A DNA stretch of 7,454 bases from an uncultured Flavobacteriales bacterium (GCA_938092195.1 CALKHD010000185.1:1-7454); one strand, 5' to 3'; shown: positions 1 through 7,210, counted from the stretch's first letter. Numbers and translations are program-made. Notes: a model not told the origin generated them from the sequence alone.

Positions 1-1578
1 ACCGCACAAGTCGCCAAGGTCAAAGGAGATGAAGCGGGCGCCAAAGAAGCCCTGCTGTCTTGTTTGGATGCCGACCCAAAAGCGGCTGTGGTGCACTACG
101 AGCTGGCCAGGCTCGAGCGTTCAGCAGGCCAATGGACTGCGGCGTTGTCCGCTGCTCAACAGGCGGTTTCATTCGATCAAAACAACCCTTGGTACCGCAG
201 GGAGTTGGCTGAAATCTGCATTGAACTTGGAAATTTGGAAGAGGCCGACAAGGCCTTAACGTGGTTGTTAGAAAACAAGCCCGAAGACGACATCGCGGCC
301 AACATGCTTCTGGAATTGCGCATGAACAACGGCGACATCAAAGGTGCGCTGGAGGTGGTTCAAGTCTTAGAGCGGGAATGGGGACCGGACCCGAAGTGGG
401 ACTTTGAGCGCCACCGCTTGCACATGTCCGTGGGCGACTTCGAATCAGGGCTGGCCGACCTTGAGCGCCTCGAGCAAGACTTCCCAGAGGTCGTAGGAGC
501 TCCCCTTCAACGCGCTCGCGTGCTGCAATCCTTGGGCCGCAATCAAGAAGCAGAAACCGTTTTGTCCGAGGCCCTGAACCGGACCAACAATGGCCGAATT
601 CACCTTGAATGGGCTCGAATCTTGACCCTCAAGGGGAACACCGATCAAGCCCGCATCCATGTCCGGCTGGCCATTTCGTCCTCAGAAGTGGTCCTGGCCG
701 AAAAGGTGGACATCGCATGGAGCTACGTGGAATTGGCCGAGATTCAAGAGGACCTAAGAACCGAGGCCCAAGCGCTCGTTGACCTGCTTTTGGATGCCCA
801 TCCACAAGCTGCAGAGCCACATGAGGTTCTGGCGGCTTTGAAAGGCATTTCTGGGGATGCCGAAGGGGCCTTGTTGTCATTGAAAACGGCATTGGACCTC
901 AACCCGAACTCGCCCGAACGGTGGTTGGATGCCTTGAACATGGCCATTGACCTTGGGCAGTGGGCCGAAGTCGACAACATGGCTGAGCGCGCGGGCATGC
1001 TCTACCCGAACCTTCCTGTTTTCCCCTATTTCCGAGGGATTGCCAAAATGGAATTGGACGACGACCGAGGCGCCGAGCGCCAATTGAAAATGGCCAGAAA
1101 CCTGATTGTCGATCGCCCAGGTTTTGAGTCCGATGTTCTGACCTCCCTGGCTCAAATTGCCCATGATCGCGGCGAACATGCTGCCTCGGACGAATGGTAT
1201 GAACAAGCCTTGCTGGCCAACCCGCAAAACATCCTCGCCCTGAACAACTACGCTTACTACCTCTCCTTGCGCGGTCAGCGGCTTGACCGGGCCAAAGAGT
1301 TGGGAGCCAGGGTGGTCGAATTGGCACCCGGCGAAGCCAACTTTGAGGACACCTATGCCTGGGTTCTTCATCAATCAGGAGACCACGCTGAGGCGCTCAC
1401 CTGGATTGAATTGGCCCTTTTCCACGAAGGAGAGAACCCGAGTGCCACTGTTCTTGAACACGCCGGTGACATCCTGGCCGCCTTGGGCAAAATGGACGAC
1501 GCGCGACAGCGTTGGCAAGAGGCGTTGAATGCTGGCGGCGAGGCAGGGCCGCTCCAAATCAAGATGCAAGGGGAATGA
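1..1578 (+). CDS. Tetratricopeptide-repeat protein, 5' end cut by window edge
   Basis: The reading frame is open from base 1 (first residues TAQVAKVKGDEAGAKEALLS), so the true start lies outside the window; the in-frame TTG at 64 is probably internal. About 525 residues are visible, ending at the TGA at 1576-1578. They are almost wholly helical TPR-like units of about 34 residues, with recurrent A/G-x-x-x-A-x-x patterns, for example EWYEQALLANPQNILALNNY near the C terminus, followed by a DTYAWVLHQSGDHAEAL unit and a GDILAALGKMDDARQRWQEA unit. No enzymatic motif is visible, so it is most likely a protein-protein scaffold. Its N terminus, where a signal peptide would be, is not seen. Large TPR proteins of this type precede a DUF4292 lipoprotein and an EnvC-like gene in many Bacteroidota (recalled knowledge). 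Its stop overlaps the next start as ATGA, so translation is probably coupled. The family assignment is secure; the function is unknown. Confidence 0.9.
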   Translation, partial: TAQVAKVKGDEAGAKEALLSCLDADPKAAVVHYELARLERSAGQWTAALSAAQQAVSFDQNNPWYRRELAEICIELGNLEEADKALTWLLENKPEDDIAANMLLELRMNNGDIKGALEVVQVLEREWGPDPKWDFERHRLHMSVGDFESGLADLERLEQDFPEVVGAPLQRARVLQSLGRNQEAETVLSEALNRTNNGRIHLEWARILTLKGNTDQARIHVRLAISSSEVVLAEKVDIAWSYVELAEIQEDLRTEAQALVDLLLDAHPQAAEPHEVLAALKGISGDAEGALLSLKTALDLNPNSPERWLDALNMAIDLGQWAEVDNMAERAGMLYPNLPVFPYFRGIAKMELDDDRGAERQLKMARNLIVDRPGFESDVLTSLAQIAHDRGEHAASDEWYEQALLANPQNILALNNYAYYLSLRGQRLDRAKELGARVVELAPGEANFEDTYAWVLHQSGDHAEALTWIELALFHEGENPSATVLEHAGDILAALGKMDDARQRWQEALNAGGEAGPLQIKMQGE

Positions 1579-2474
1579 GGGCGACTGTTTTTGCACTCTG
1601 CGTTCTCCTGTTCGCTTCTGGCTGCACCAACATGCGCAGGCTTGAGCGAGGCAAGCCCATCCGTTCGGAAGGGGCCGGCGGTATCATTCGCAAACACATG
1701 GCCACGTTGGCCGACACAGAGTGGGCTGCCATGAAGTTGGCGGTAGAGGCCCGCATTCATTCAAAAAACAATTCCTTCAAAGTCAACGTGCGCATGCGCA
1801 GGGATTCGGCCATTTGGATGAGCATCACCCCCGCCTTGGGTGTGGAGGTCGCCCGGCTGATGTTTACCTCCGATTCGGTGAAGTTCTACTCTAAGGTGCC
1901 TGGCAACCGGTTTGCTTACCAAGGCAACTATGCTGCATTCGACAGCTTGCTAGAAACCGAGCTGAACTTTGACATGGTCCAACGCATTCTGCTCGGCCAC
2001 CCCATTGGTTTGGAGGATGAAAACAGCAAGTACATCAGCAAAGTCGATGGTCGAGAACACCTGTTGATCAACAAGTACAAGCGGCGCGTGCGGCGATTGG
2101 TGGGCGTGAAGGAAAAGGAAATCGCCCCGGATGACACCTTGTCGGTAGAGGCCACAGCCGCAGTTCAGGAGCGCGTGATGAGCCGGTCTGACAACGAAGA
2201 CCTCTTGGTGAAACGTTACTGGTTCGATGGGTTGGGCTACCAATTAACCCGAACTCGTTTTGACGATTTGTATTGGGGCAGGTCCATTGAAATCGGACAC
2301 GGAAGCTTTGAACCTGAGTCCAATGGATGGATTCCCCACCGCACACAAATCACCATTTCGGCACAGGAGATCCATCACCAAATCAACTTCGAAATTTCAA
2401 GGGCCAAATACGGCAAGGCCTACCCCATGCCGTTTGTAGTACCCGAAGACATGGAATACCGGAATGGGCTCTGA
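1575..2474 (+). CDS. DUF4292-type outer-membrane lipoprotein
   Basis: This is a 299-residue protein. I chose the ATG at 1575 because it gives a short lipoprotein signal peptide (MRATVFALCVLLFASGC) with the acylated cysteine at residue 17, and because it overlaps the preceding stop as ATGA. An in-frame start at 1512 would add a charged, non-signal N terminus. The mature part has alternating beta-like stretches (KVNVRMRRDSAIWMSITPAL, then VARLMFTSDSVKFYSK) and ends with QITISAQEIHHQINFEISRA. This pattern fits the DUF4292 family, whose predicted fold resembles the LolA/LolB lipoprotein carriers. A LolB-like role in lipoprotein delivery to the outer membrane is my inference. The residues after the cysteine (TNMRRL) lack the acidic signal that sends Bacteroidota lipoproteins to the cell surface, so it probably faces the periplasm. 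The gene sits between the TPR and EnvC-like genes with almost no spacing. Confidence 0.8.
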   Translation: MRATVFALCVLLFASGCTNMRRLERGKPIRSEGAGGIIRKHMATLADTEWAAMKLAVEARIHSKNNSFKVNVRMRRDSAIWMSITPALGVEVARLMFTSDSVKFYSKVPGNRFAYQGNYAAFDSLLETELNFDMVQRILLGHPIGLEDENSKYISKVDGREHLLINKYKRRVRRLVGVKEKEIAPDDTLSVEATAAVQERVMSRSDNEDLLVKRYWFDGLGYQLTRTRFDDLYWGRSIEIGHGSFEPESNGWIPHRTQITISAQEIHHQINFEISRAKYGKAYPMPFVVPEDMEYRNGL

Positions 2475-2478
2475 TTGG

Positions 2479-3675
2479 ATGGTCAAGCGGTCCCTGTCGG
2501 CCCTGTTTTTTCTGTGCTTCGCAGCAATGGGGCTTGTCCGGGCTCAATCCAATGAGCAAGCGCGTCTGGAAGCCGAGCGACAGGCCCTCGCAGACCGCAT
2601 TTCGGCCACTCAAACCCTGTTGAGCAACACCCAAAAAGACCGGGCCAAAAGCACGCAAGAGTGGGCCGTCCTCAAAGAGCAATTGAGTCTTCGCCAGCAA
2701 TTGCTTTCCAATTTGAGGTTGGAAAGGCGAGCCGCAGAGCGCCGGCTGGCCAAAAGAGAGGGGGGGGTTCAAACCGCCGATGATCAGCTCAAGTCCCTCA
2801 AATCCGAATACGCAGAGATGATTCGGATCGCAGCAAGACTCGGTGGACAAGATCAATGGTGGCAGGCCATCCTAGATGCAGAGGGAACCACCCAAGCATT
2901 CCGGCGTCTGATGTTCATCGAAGAATACCGGCGAACCCGAGAAGATCAAGCCTCAAAAATTGTTCAGTCCGCATCCGCCCTCAGGGCAGAATTGAATGCC
3001 TTGGACGCCGAGCGAAAGGAGCTGCTCCAATTGGAATCGGTATTGGGTTCGGAACGCGATGCGGCCCGCCAGTCTGCCAAGAAAATGGAGGCCCTGGTCG
3101 ATGACTTTCAATCCCGAGAACGAGAGTTGCGCGATCAATTGGCCACAGAGGAGGCCCGAAGAGCCGAGTTGGGCAAGGCCATTGCCCGATTGATGGAGGC
3201 CGCAAGGGAAGTCGACAGCGGGTCAGTCAGCTTTGCCGCCACGCCGGAAGGCCAGGTCATTGGCGCAGAATTCAAAGCCAACAAGGGGCGCTTGCCATGG
3301 CCGGTTTCAAAAGGGGTCTTGGTGGGCCGATTTGGCACCCACCCCCACCCCAGCTTGCCCGGCATTCGAATCGAACGGCGGGGAATTGACATTGCCACCA
3401 AAGCAGAAGGGGAAGTAACGTCCATTTTCAGTGGTCGTGTGTCCAATGTGATTCCCATCCCCGGAGGCGGCATTGTGGTCATGGTCAACCACGGTTCTCA
3501 CCGCTCGGTCTATGCAAATTTGGGGTCGGTTGCAGTCAAAACGGGTGACGACCTGCGCACCGGACAATTGATCGGCACCGTCATTGATTTGGGAGAAGGA
3601 CCCAGGGCCCACTTGGAAATTTGGAATGCTGCGGGGAGCTCGCCGCTGGACCCAGAACCTTGGATTGCCCAATGA
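2479..3675 (+). CDS. EnvC-like murein hydrolase activator (coiled coil + degenerate LytM/M23 domain)
   Basis: This is a 398-residue secreted protein. The ATG at 2479 gives a clean Sec signal peptide (MVKRSLSALFFLCFAAMGLVRA, cleaved before Q) four bases after the previous stop. An ATG at 2464 would add MGSDW and overlap that gene; it cannot be excluded. Residues about 25-245 are a long charged coiled coil rich in Glu, Arg, Ala, Gln and Leu. Residues about 275-395 form a LytM (peptidase M23) domain. The domain appears non-catalytic: the His of HxGxD is Arg300 (RRGID, Asp304 kept), and the first His of the HxH motif is Arg376 (RAHLEIW, His378 kept). YAHL has become YANL. EnvC and NlpD of E. coli are likewise inactive and instead activate cell-wall amidases at the septum. 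I infer the same periplasmic role here: activation of an N-acetylmuramoyl-L-alanine amidase encoded elsewhere. The stop overlaps the feoB start as ATGA. A G8 tract lies at 2760-2767. Confidence 0.86.
   Translation: MVKRSLSALFFLCFAAMGLVRAQSNEQARLEAERQALADRISATQTLLSNTQKDRAKSTQEWAVLKEQLSLRQQLLSNLRLERRAAERRLAKREGGVQTADDQLKSLKSEYAEMIRIAARLGGQDQWWQAILDAEGTTQAFRRLMFIEEYRRTREDQASKIVQSASALRAELNALDAERKELLQLESVLGSERDAARQSAKKMEALVDDFQSRERELRDQLATEEARRAELGKAIARLMEAAREVDSGSVSFAATPEGQVIGAEFKANKGRLPWPVSKGVLVGRFGTHPHPSLPGIRIERRGIDIATKAEGEVTSIFSGRVSNVIPIPGGGIVVMVNHGSHRSVYANLGSVAVKTGDDLRTGQLIGTVIDLGEGPRAHLEIWNAAGSSPLDPEPWIAQ
2760..2767 (+). repeat. G8 homopolymer inside the envC-like gene
   Basis: Eight consecutive G bases encode the end of Glu and two Gly codons in the coiled-coil region (about residue 94-96). 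The reading frame is intact through it. Homopolymers of this length are prone to slippage in replication and in sequencing. A one-base change would truncate the protein before its LytM domain. Confidence 0.9.
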
Positions 3676-5795
3676 AGATTGCTCTGGTTGGAAACCCAAA
3701 CTGCGGAAAAACCTCGCTTTTCAACACCCTCACGGGTGCCCGTGCGAAGGTGGCCAACCTGCCAGGGGTGACCGTGTCCCCCTCGGTTGCGGACCTCCCT
3801 ACTTCAGGGCCAGACGGAACGCAGATCCAATTGGTGGACCTGCCAGGCACCTATAGCTTGCAGCCCAAAGCCATGGATGAGGCCGTCACCAGAGACGCCT
3901 TGCTGAACCCCGTTGACCCCAACCGGCCCGAAGGCATCGTCTTGGTGATGGATTCAGCCAACCTCAAGCGAAACCTTTACCTGTCCCTGCAAACCTTGGA
4001 TTTGGGCATCCCCACGGTGGTTGTGGTCAACGAGACGGCCCCCACCGTTTGGTCTCAATTGGACTTGGAGCAAAGCCTTGGATGTCCAGTCTTCCCTGTG
4101 CATGCCTTGAACGGACGGGGTTGTGACGCGCTGTTAGACACCTTGCGCGATTGGCCTTCAAAAGTGCCGCCTCTGGATACAGAAAGAGAACTTCCCGCGT
4201 GGCGCCAGAGGGTGGATCTGTCCAGACTATCGGCGTCATTGCCCGGGCTGTCTGAGTCCGGATTGGAGCTGTTGGTCAACGCTGACCACACCCCGGACTG
4301 GCTGTCCAATGGTGCCGCAGACGCCCTGGGCGAAGTGCGAACAGATACGGGGTGCCGGTCGGCCGAACTACAGCTTGCCGAAGCCGCTCACCGCAGCCGT
4401 CAGGTGAGAAAAATTGCCACAAAGGTCTTGGGTCAAAACCCACCCACCAGTGCCACCGCCAGCGCCAAGCTGGACCGTGTGCTAACCCACAGGCTGGGCG
4501 GGCCTTTGATTTTGATGGGGGTCTTTTTTCTGATTTTTCAGGCGGTCTACGCGTGGGCCACATGGCCCATGGAATTGATCGATTCGGGAATGGGGGCGTT
4601 GATGTCGGTCGTCAGAGGCAGCCTTCCTGCAGGGTGGTGGACAGACTTGATTGTAGATGGCCTGCTGTCCGGCATCGGCGGTGTCGTGATTTTCGTGCCG
4701 CAAATTGCCTTGCTGTTTGGTGCCGTTGCTGCCCTTGAAGAGAGTGGATACATGACCCGCGTGTCCTTCATGAATGACCGGTGGATGAGGGCCATTGGGC
4801 TCGACGGGCGCGCCACCATCTCCCTCTTGGGGGGCTTTGCGTGTGCCGTGCCGGCCATCTTGGGGGCGCGCACCATTCCAGGCAAAAGGGAGAGGCTGCT
4901 CACGATTCTCATCACGCCATGGATGACCTGTTCAGCCAGGCTGCCGGTTTACCTGTTTCTCATTGGCTTTGTGGTTCCAGATCAGCCTTGGGGGCCCGGA
5001 GGCATTCTGAATCTTCAGGGCGCATTCCTGTTTGGCATTTATGCCGCAGGGCTTTTTGCCGGACTCGCATTGGCTTGGGTCCTTCACCGCGGACTGCCAA
5101 AAGCCGCCCCCACTCAGTTCTTGATGGAGTGGCCTCCCTACCGCATTCCTTCTCTCAAACGAACGATGGGTCAAGTGGGGATGCAGGCCAAAGCCTTTTT
5201 AACCGGGGCAGGTCAAGTCATCGTGCTGGTGTCGATTTTGCTGTGGGGACTCTCCAACACCGCGCCGGGAGGGTTCGATTCGGTGGACGCCGAATTCCAA
5301 CAAAGGCTGTCTCAAACCGAACAGCTGGGAGGAACGTCCCCATCATCAGAGCAAGTGCAGAGAGATTGGCAGGCCGCGCGGATGGATGCCTCATGGACCG
5401 GGCGTCTTGGCAACTTTATCGAGCCGGTCATTTCGCCACTGGGCTACGACGGTCGAATGGGCATTGCGCTCATTGCCTCCTTTGCAGCCCGCGAAGTCTT
5501 CGTGGGAACCATGGCCACGCTGTACGCAGCGCCCGAAGATGACGAAGGCATTCAAGCGCTCAAGTCCAGGCTCGGTTCGGAAGTCAACCCCACCACTGGG
5601 GCTCCCATATTGAATGCCGCAACGGCCATGTCGCTCATTGTGTTCTACATGCTGGCCATGCAATGCCTCTCCACGGTGGCCATTGTCAAACAAGAACTTG
5701 GGGGCTGGAAGTGGGCGTTGTTGCAAGCCGGCGGCATGACCTTGGTGGCCTACCTGGGGGCGTGGCTGGCTTTTGCCTGCCTCAATGGGGCTTGA
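3672..5795 (+). CDS. feoB: Ferrous iron transporter FeoB
   Basis: This 707-residue protein imports Fe(II) across the inner membrane. The ATG at 3672 overlaps the preceding stop as ATGA and starts directly with the G domain (MKIALVGNPNCGKTS), as in most FeoB proteins. The P loop is GNPNCGKT (7-14), the G2 threonine is Thr34 in PGVTV, and G3 is DLPG (56-59). The G4 position reads NETA (120-123) instead of NxxD, and G5 reads HAL (144-146), so guanine recognition looks atypical. A helical linker (about 170-265) is followed by KLDRVLTHRLGG and the membrane domain, with many hydrophobic segments from about residue 278. The two Gate repeats are recognisable: GGFACAVP with Cys391 and CSARLPVY with Cys420, then AAREVFVGTMATLY and QCLSTVAIVKQE with Cys665. 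The length is normal for FeoB without a fused FeoA. Its partner feoA is encoded on the opposite strand, tail to tail. No Fur-like box is visible, and transcription probably comes from the upstream operon. Confidence 0.96.
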   Translation: MKIALVGNPNCGKTSLFNTLTGARAKVANLPGVTVSPSVADLPTSGPDGTQIQLVDLPGTYSLQPKAMDEAVTRDALLNPVDPNRPEGIVLVMDSANLKRNLYLSLQTLDLGIPTVVVVNETAPTVWSQLDLEQSLGCPVFPVHALNGRGCDALLDTLRDWPSKVPPLDTERELPAWRQRVDLSRLSASLPGLSESGLELLVNADHTPDWLSNGAADALGEVRTDTGCRSAELQLAEAAHRSRQVRKIATKVLGQNPPTSATASAKLDRVLTHRLGGPLILMGVFFLIFQAVYAWATWPMELIDSGMGALMSVVRGSLPAGWWTDLIVDGLLSGIGGVVIFVPQIALLFGAVAALEESGYMTRVSFMNDRWMRAIGLDGRATISLLGGFACAVPAILGARTIPGKRERLLTILITPWMTCSARLPVYLFLIGFVVPDQPWGPGGILNLQGAFLFGIYAAGLFAGLALAWVLHRGLPKAAPTQFLMEWPPYRIPSLKRTMGQVGMQAKAFLTGAGQVIVLVSILLWGLSNTAPGGFDSVDAEFQQRLSQTEQLGGTSPSSEQVQRDWQAARMDASWTGRLGNFIEPVISPLGYDGRMGIALIASFAAREVFVGTMATLYAAPEDDEGIQALKSRLGSEVNPTTGAPILNAATAMSLIVFYMLAMQCLSTVAIVKQELGGWKWALLQAGGMTLVAYLGAWLAFACLNGA

Positions 5796-6012
5796 CCCAC
5801 ATCAAATTGGCTTGCTCTTTGCGAAGAGAAACCAAGTGACCGCCAGCTGAAACAGCCATGGGGTCGCCAAGCGGTGCGATGTGCTTGACTTCGATGTCTT
5901 CGCCGACAACACACCCCATTTCCATCAAGGCCAACATGCCTTCTGGTGCATCAATCCTGGTCAGGGTTCCGCCTTCGTCAGCACGCAAGTCACTGAGCCT
6001 CTTAAGATTCAT
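5782..6012 (-). CDS. feoA: Ferrous iron transport accessory protein FeoA
   Basis: This is a 76-residue protein with the usual length and pattern of FeoA, a small cytoplasmic SH3-like protein that binds FeoB and is needed for Fe(II) uptake. It contains LSDLRADEGGTLTRID, the central LMEMGCVVGEDIEV, the hallmark APLGDPMAVS and the closing LVSLRKEQANLMWV. I chose the ATG at 6010-6012 because the domain begins there. The frame stays open upstream to 6294 only because it passes through the tRNA gene and its terminator, which cannot be coding. It converges on feoB, and the two coding ends overlap by 14 bp, so no terminator separates them. feoA and feoB normally lie side by side on one strand, so separate control is implied here. 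There is no clear Shine-Dalgarno, which is common in Bacteroidota. The identity is firm. Confidence 0.92.
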   Translation of the reverse strand: MNLKRLSDLRADEGGTLTRIDAPEGMLALMEMGCVVGEDIEVKHIAPLGDPMAVSAGGHLVSLRKEQANLMWVKPH

Positions 6013-6028
6013 GGCACGAAAATGACCC

Positions 6029-6057
6029 CAAAACTTGCGGCCTGCGCTCACCTTAAA
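6029..6057 (-). promoter_or_regulatory. Possible feoA promoter (Bacteroidota type)
   Basis: On the minus strand the box AAGTTTTG (6036 to 6029) matches five of six defined positions of the Bacteroidota TAnnTTTG element. A TTT, one mismatch from TTG, lies 18 bases upstream (6057 to 6055). This would put the transcription start about 10 bases before the feoA ATG. A promoter is needed here because a terminator closes the upstream tRNA unit. The match is weak and could be chance. Confidence 0.22.
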
Positions 6058-6074
6058 GGGGGATTTTGTGGGCG

Positions 6075-6107
6075 AAAAAAAACCCAGACCGTAGAGATCT
6101 GGGTTTT
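6075..6107 (-). terminator. Intrinsic terminator of the tRNA-Val gene
   Basis: On the minus strand a perfect 10-bp stem (AAAACCCAGA pairing with TCTGGGTTTT, bases 6107-6098 and 6088-6079) encloses a 9-base loop and leads into a run of eight T (6082-6075). It begins two bases after the tRNA CCA end. On the plus strand the same hairpin is followed by only four T, so it might also stop, less efficiently, transcripts reading out of feoB. Confidence 0.88.
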
Positions 6108-6108
6108 G

Positions 6109-6186
6109 TGGTGGGTCATACTGGACTCGAACCAGTGACCTCTGCCCTGTCAAGGCAGCGCTCTGAACCAGCTGAGCTAATGACCC
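6109..6186 (-). tRNA. tRNA-Val (anticodon GAC)
   Basis: The minus strand folds as a complete cloverleaf. The acceptor stem is GGGTCAT with ATGACCC. The D arm is GCTC/GAGC with loop AGCTGGTTCA. The anticodon stem is CTGCC/GGCAG with loop TTGACAG, giving anticodon GAC (reads GUC/GUU, valine). The variable loop is AGGTC and the T arm is ACTGG/CCAGT with loop TTCGAGT. The body is 75 bases (6186-6112), discriminator A, and the CCA end is encoded (6111-6109). A strong terminator follows at once. It is transcribed in the same direction as the upstream sulfotransferase and the downstream feoA. Confidence 0.96.
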
Positions 6187-6203
6187 TCTGCTGAAGCGGA
6201 CGG

Positions 6204-6211
6204 CGAATATA
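6204..6211 (-). promoter_or_regulatory. Possible -10/-7 element for tRNA-Val
   Basis: The minus strand carries TATATTCG, close to the Bacteroidota TAnnTTTG box and to TATAAT, 17 bases before the mature tRNA 5' end. That spacing would leave a leader of roughly 10 bases. No good TTG element is seen at the expected distance, so the call rests on position and one short box. Confidence 0.28.
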
Positions 6212-6265
6212 CAATGCGCAAGCCTCTCTGCGGCCCCCATAGACAGACAACCAGAAGATGGAGGA

Positions 6266-7210
6266 TCAGGGGGCTGTCCAGTGGGACAAATCAAGGCCCG
6301 TCAAGGCCTCGGTTTCTCGAATGTCGCTTTCGAAAAAAGGAAGCAGACCTGCCCGTTCTTCTGAGGTCATTTTGGGCAGCCCATCGCGGGTGTACCAATG
6401 GCGAACCAACTTACCCTTCACCCCAGAGGGAAGACGTTTTGACGCCCATGATTTAAGGCCACTGCGCGTCACCCAGGCATTGACCCCTTGCCATTTGGCC
6501 ATGCCCGCGGGGTTGCCCGCACCTTGTCCTGCTTCCGGCAAAGGTCCCTCAACCCCCAACCACCCGGCCAAGTCCTCCCAAGTTTGGGGGTCATTCAGGT
6601 GCTCATTCAAAACCACTTTCACTTGGCCCTTGGCAAACCGCGATGTCCAGCGGCGAAGGCCATCTGCATACAAGCCCGCCTCTACAAAGAGTTCGCTTCT
6701 TCCCCACCCTGGACTGGGGTGGGATTGATCCTGGGCCACCGCCTCCATCAAAGGGAGGGTGGTGAAGCCGTACTTGCGCGCCATTTGCCAATGCGAATAC
6801 AGGCGTTCCATGGGGTTCCTTAGGGCCACCAAAATCTTCGCATCGGGATGTGCATTGGCCACATTGGATGCCGCCTCTTGGGACCACAGATAAGAAGTAC
6901 TGCACTCTCCAATCACCCTGTGCTCGGATGTCGCCTCATCAAAAAGCGACGCGTATTGATCGGGGTCGCGGACGAACCCAATTTGTCGAGAAGCCAGTGG
7001 CCTCTGATTAAAATACAGGCCCAAATCAGGGGGAAGGTTCGCCTTGAACGCCTTCGAGAAGAACGCAGGTTCAATGTCAGTCGCATGGTGGTTGGGCTCC
7101 TTGAGGGGGCTCAAAAACACCTGCGGATGCTCAGACATCCGGGCATGAATCAAGGTGGTGCCTGACTTGGGCGCCCCGATCAAAAAGAAATTCAGTTTCG
7201 ACGCCACCAT
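6266..7210 (-). CDS. PAPS-dependent sulfotransferase (Sulfotransfer_1-type)
   Basis: This 314-residue protein is predicted to move a sulfo group from PAPS to a hydroxyl or amine of an acceptor, probably a sugar. The ATG at 7210 puts the 5'-phosphosulfate-binding loop at its usual N-terminal place (LNFFLIGAPKSGTTL, PKSGTT at 14-19); earlier starts add unrelated sequence encoded within the overlapping flippase gene. Other family marks are KEPNHH (37-42), GECSTSYL (101-108) and the 3'-phosphate-binding motif RNPMERLYSHW (131-141). The C terminus, FFESDIRETEALTGLDLSHW, is typical of bacterial members. No signal peptide or membrane segment is seen, so it acts in the cytoplasm. It overlaps the end of the flippase gene by 19 bp, which suggests translational coupling and that its substrate is a precursor exported by that flippase. 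The exact acceptor cannot be read from sequence. Confidence 0.9.
   Translation of the reverse strand: MVASKLNFFLIGAPKSGTTLIHARMSEHPQVFLSPLKEPNHHATDIEPAFFSKAFKANLPPDLGLYFNQRPLASRQIGFVRDPDQYASLFDEATSEHRVIGECSTSYLWSQEAASNVANAHPDAKILVALRNPMERLYSHWQMARKYGFTTLPLMEAVAQDQSHPSPGWGRSELFVEAGLYADGLRRWTSRFAKGQVKVVLNEHLNDPQTWEDLAGWLGVEGPLPEAGQGAGNPAGMAKWQGVNAWVTRSGLKSWASKRLPSGVKGKLVRHWYTRDGLPKMTSEERAGLLPFFESDIRETEALTGLDLSHWTAP

Noticed and set aside
877..1374. 165-residue open frame antisense to the TPR gene
   Set aside because: It lies wholly opposite a well-supported TPR coding region and shows no domain, signal or start-site support.
3568..3591. Possible internal feoB promoter (TTG ... TTGATTTG)
   Set aside because: The spacer is only 13 bases, too short for the Bacteroidota promoter type, and the box has a mismatch at a key position.
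4781..5542. 253-residue open frame on the plus strand inside feoB
   Set aside because: It is out of frame with a clearly conserved FeoB membrane domain, shows no recognisable family features, and is the kind of shadow frame expected in GC-rich coding DNA.
5811..5836. Small hairpin (CTCTT/AAGAG) just after the feoB stop
   Set aside because: The stem is only 5 bp, has no T run after it, and lies in the feoA coding region, so it is not a credible terminator.
6013..6294. N-terminal extension of the feoA frame (170-residue version)
   Set aside because: It translates the tRNA-Val gene and its terminator; the FeoA domain itself begins at the ATG at 6012.
6258..6728. 156-residue open frame antisense to the sulfotransferase gene
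   Set aside because: The opposite strand carries all sulfotransferase motifs in one frame; this frame has no recognisable features.
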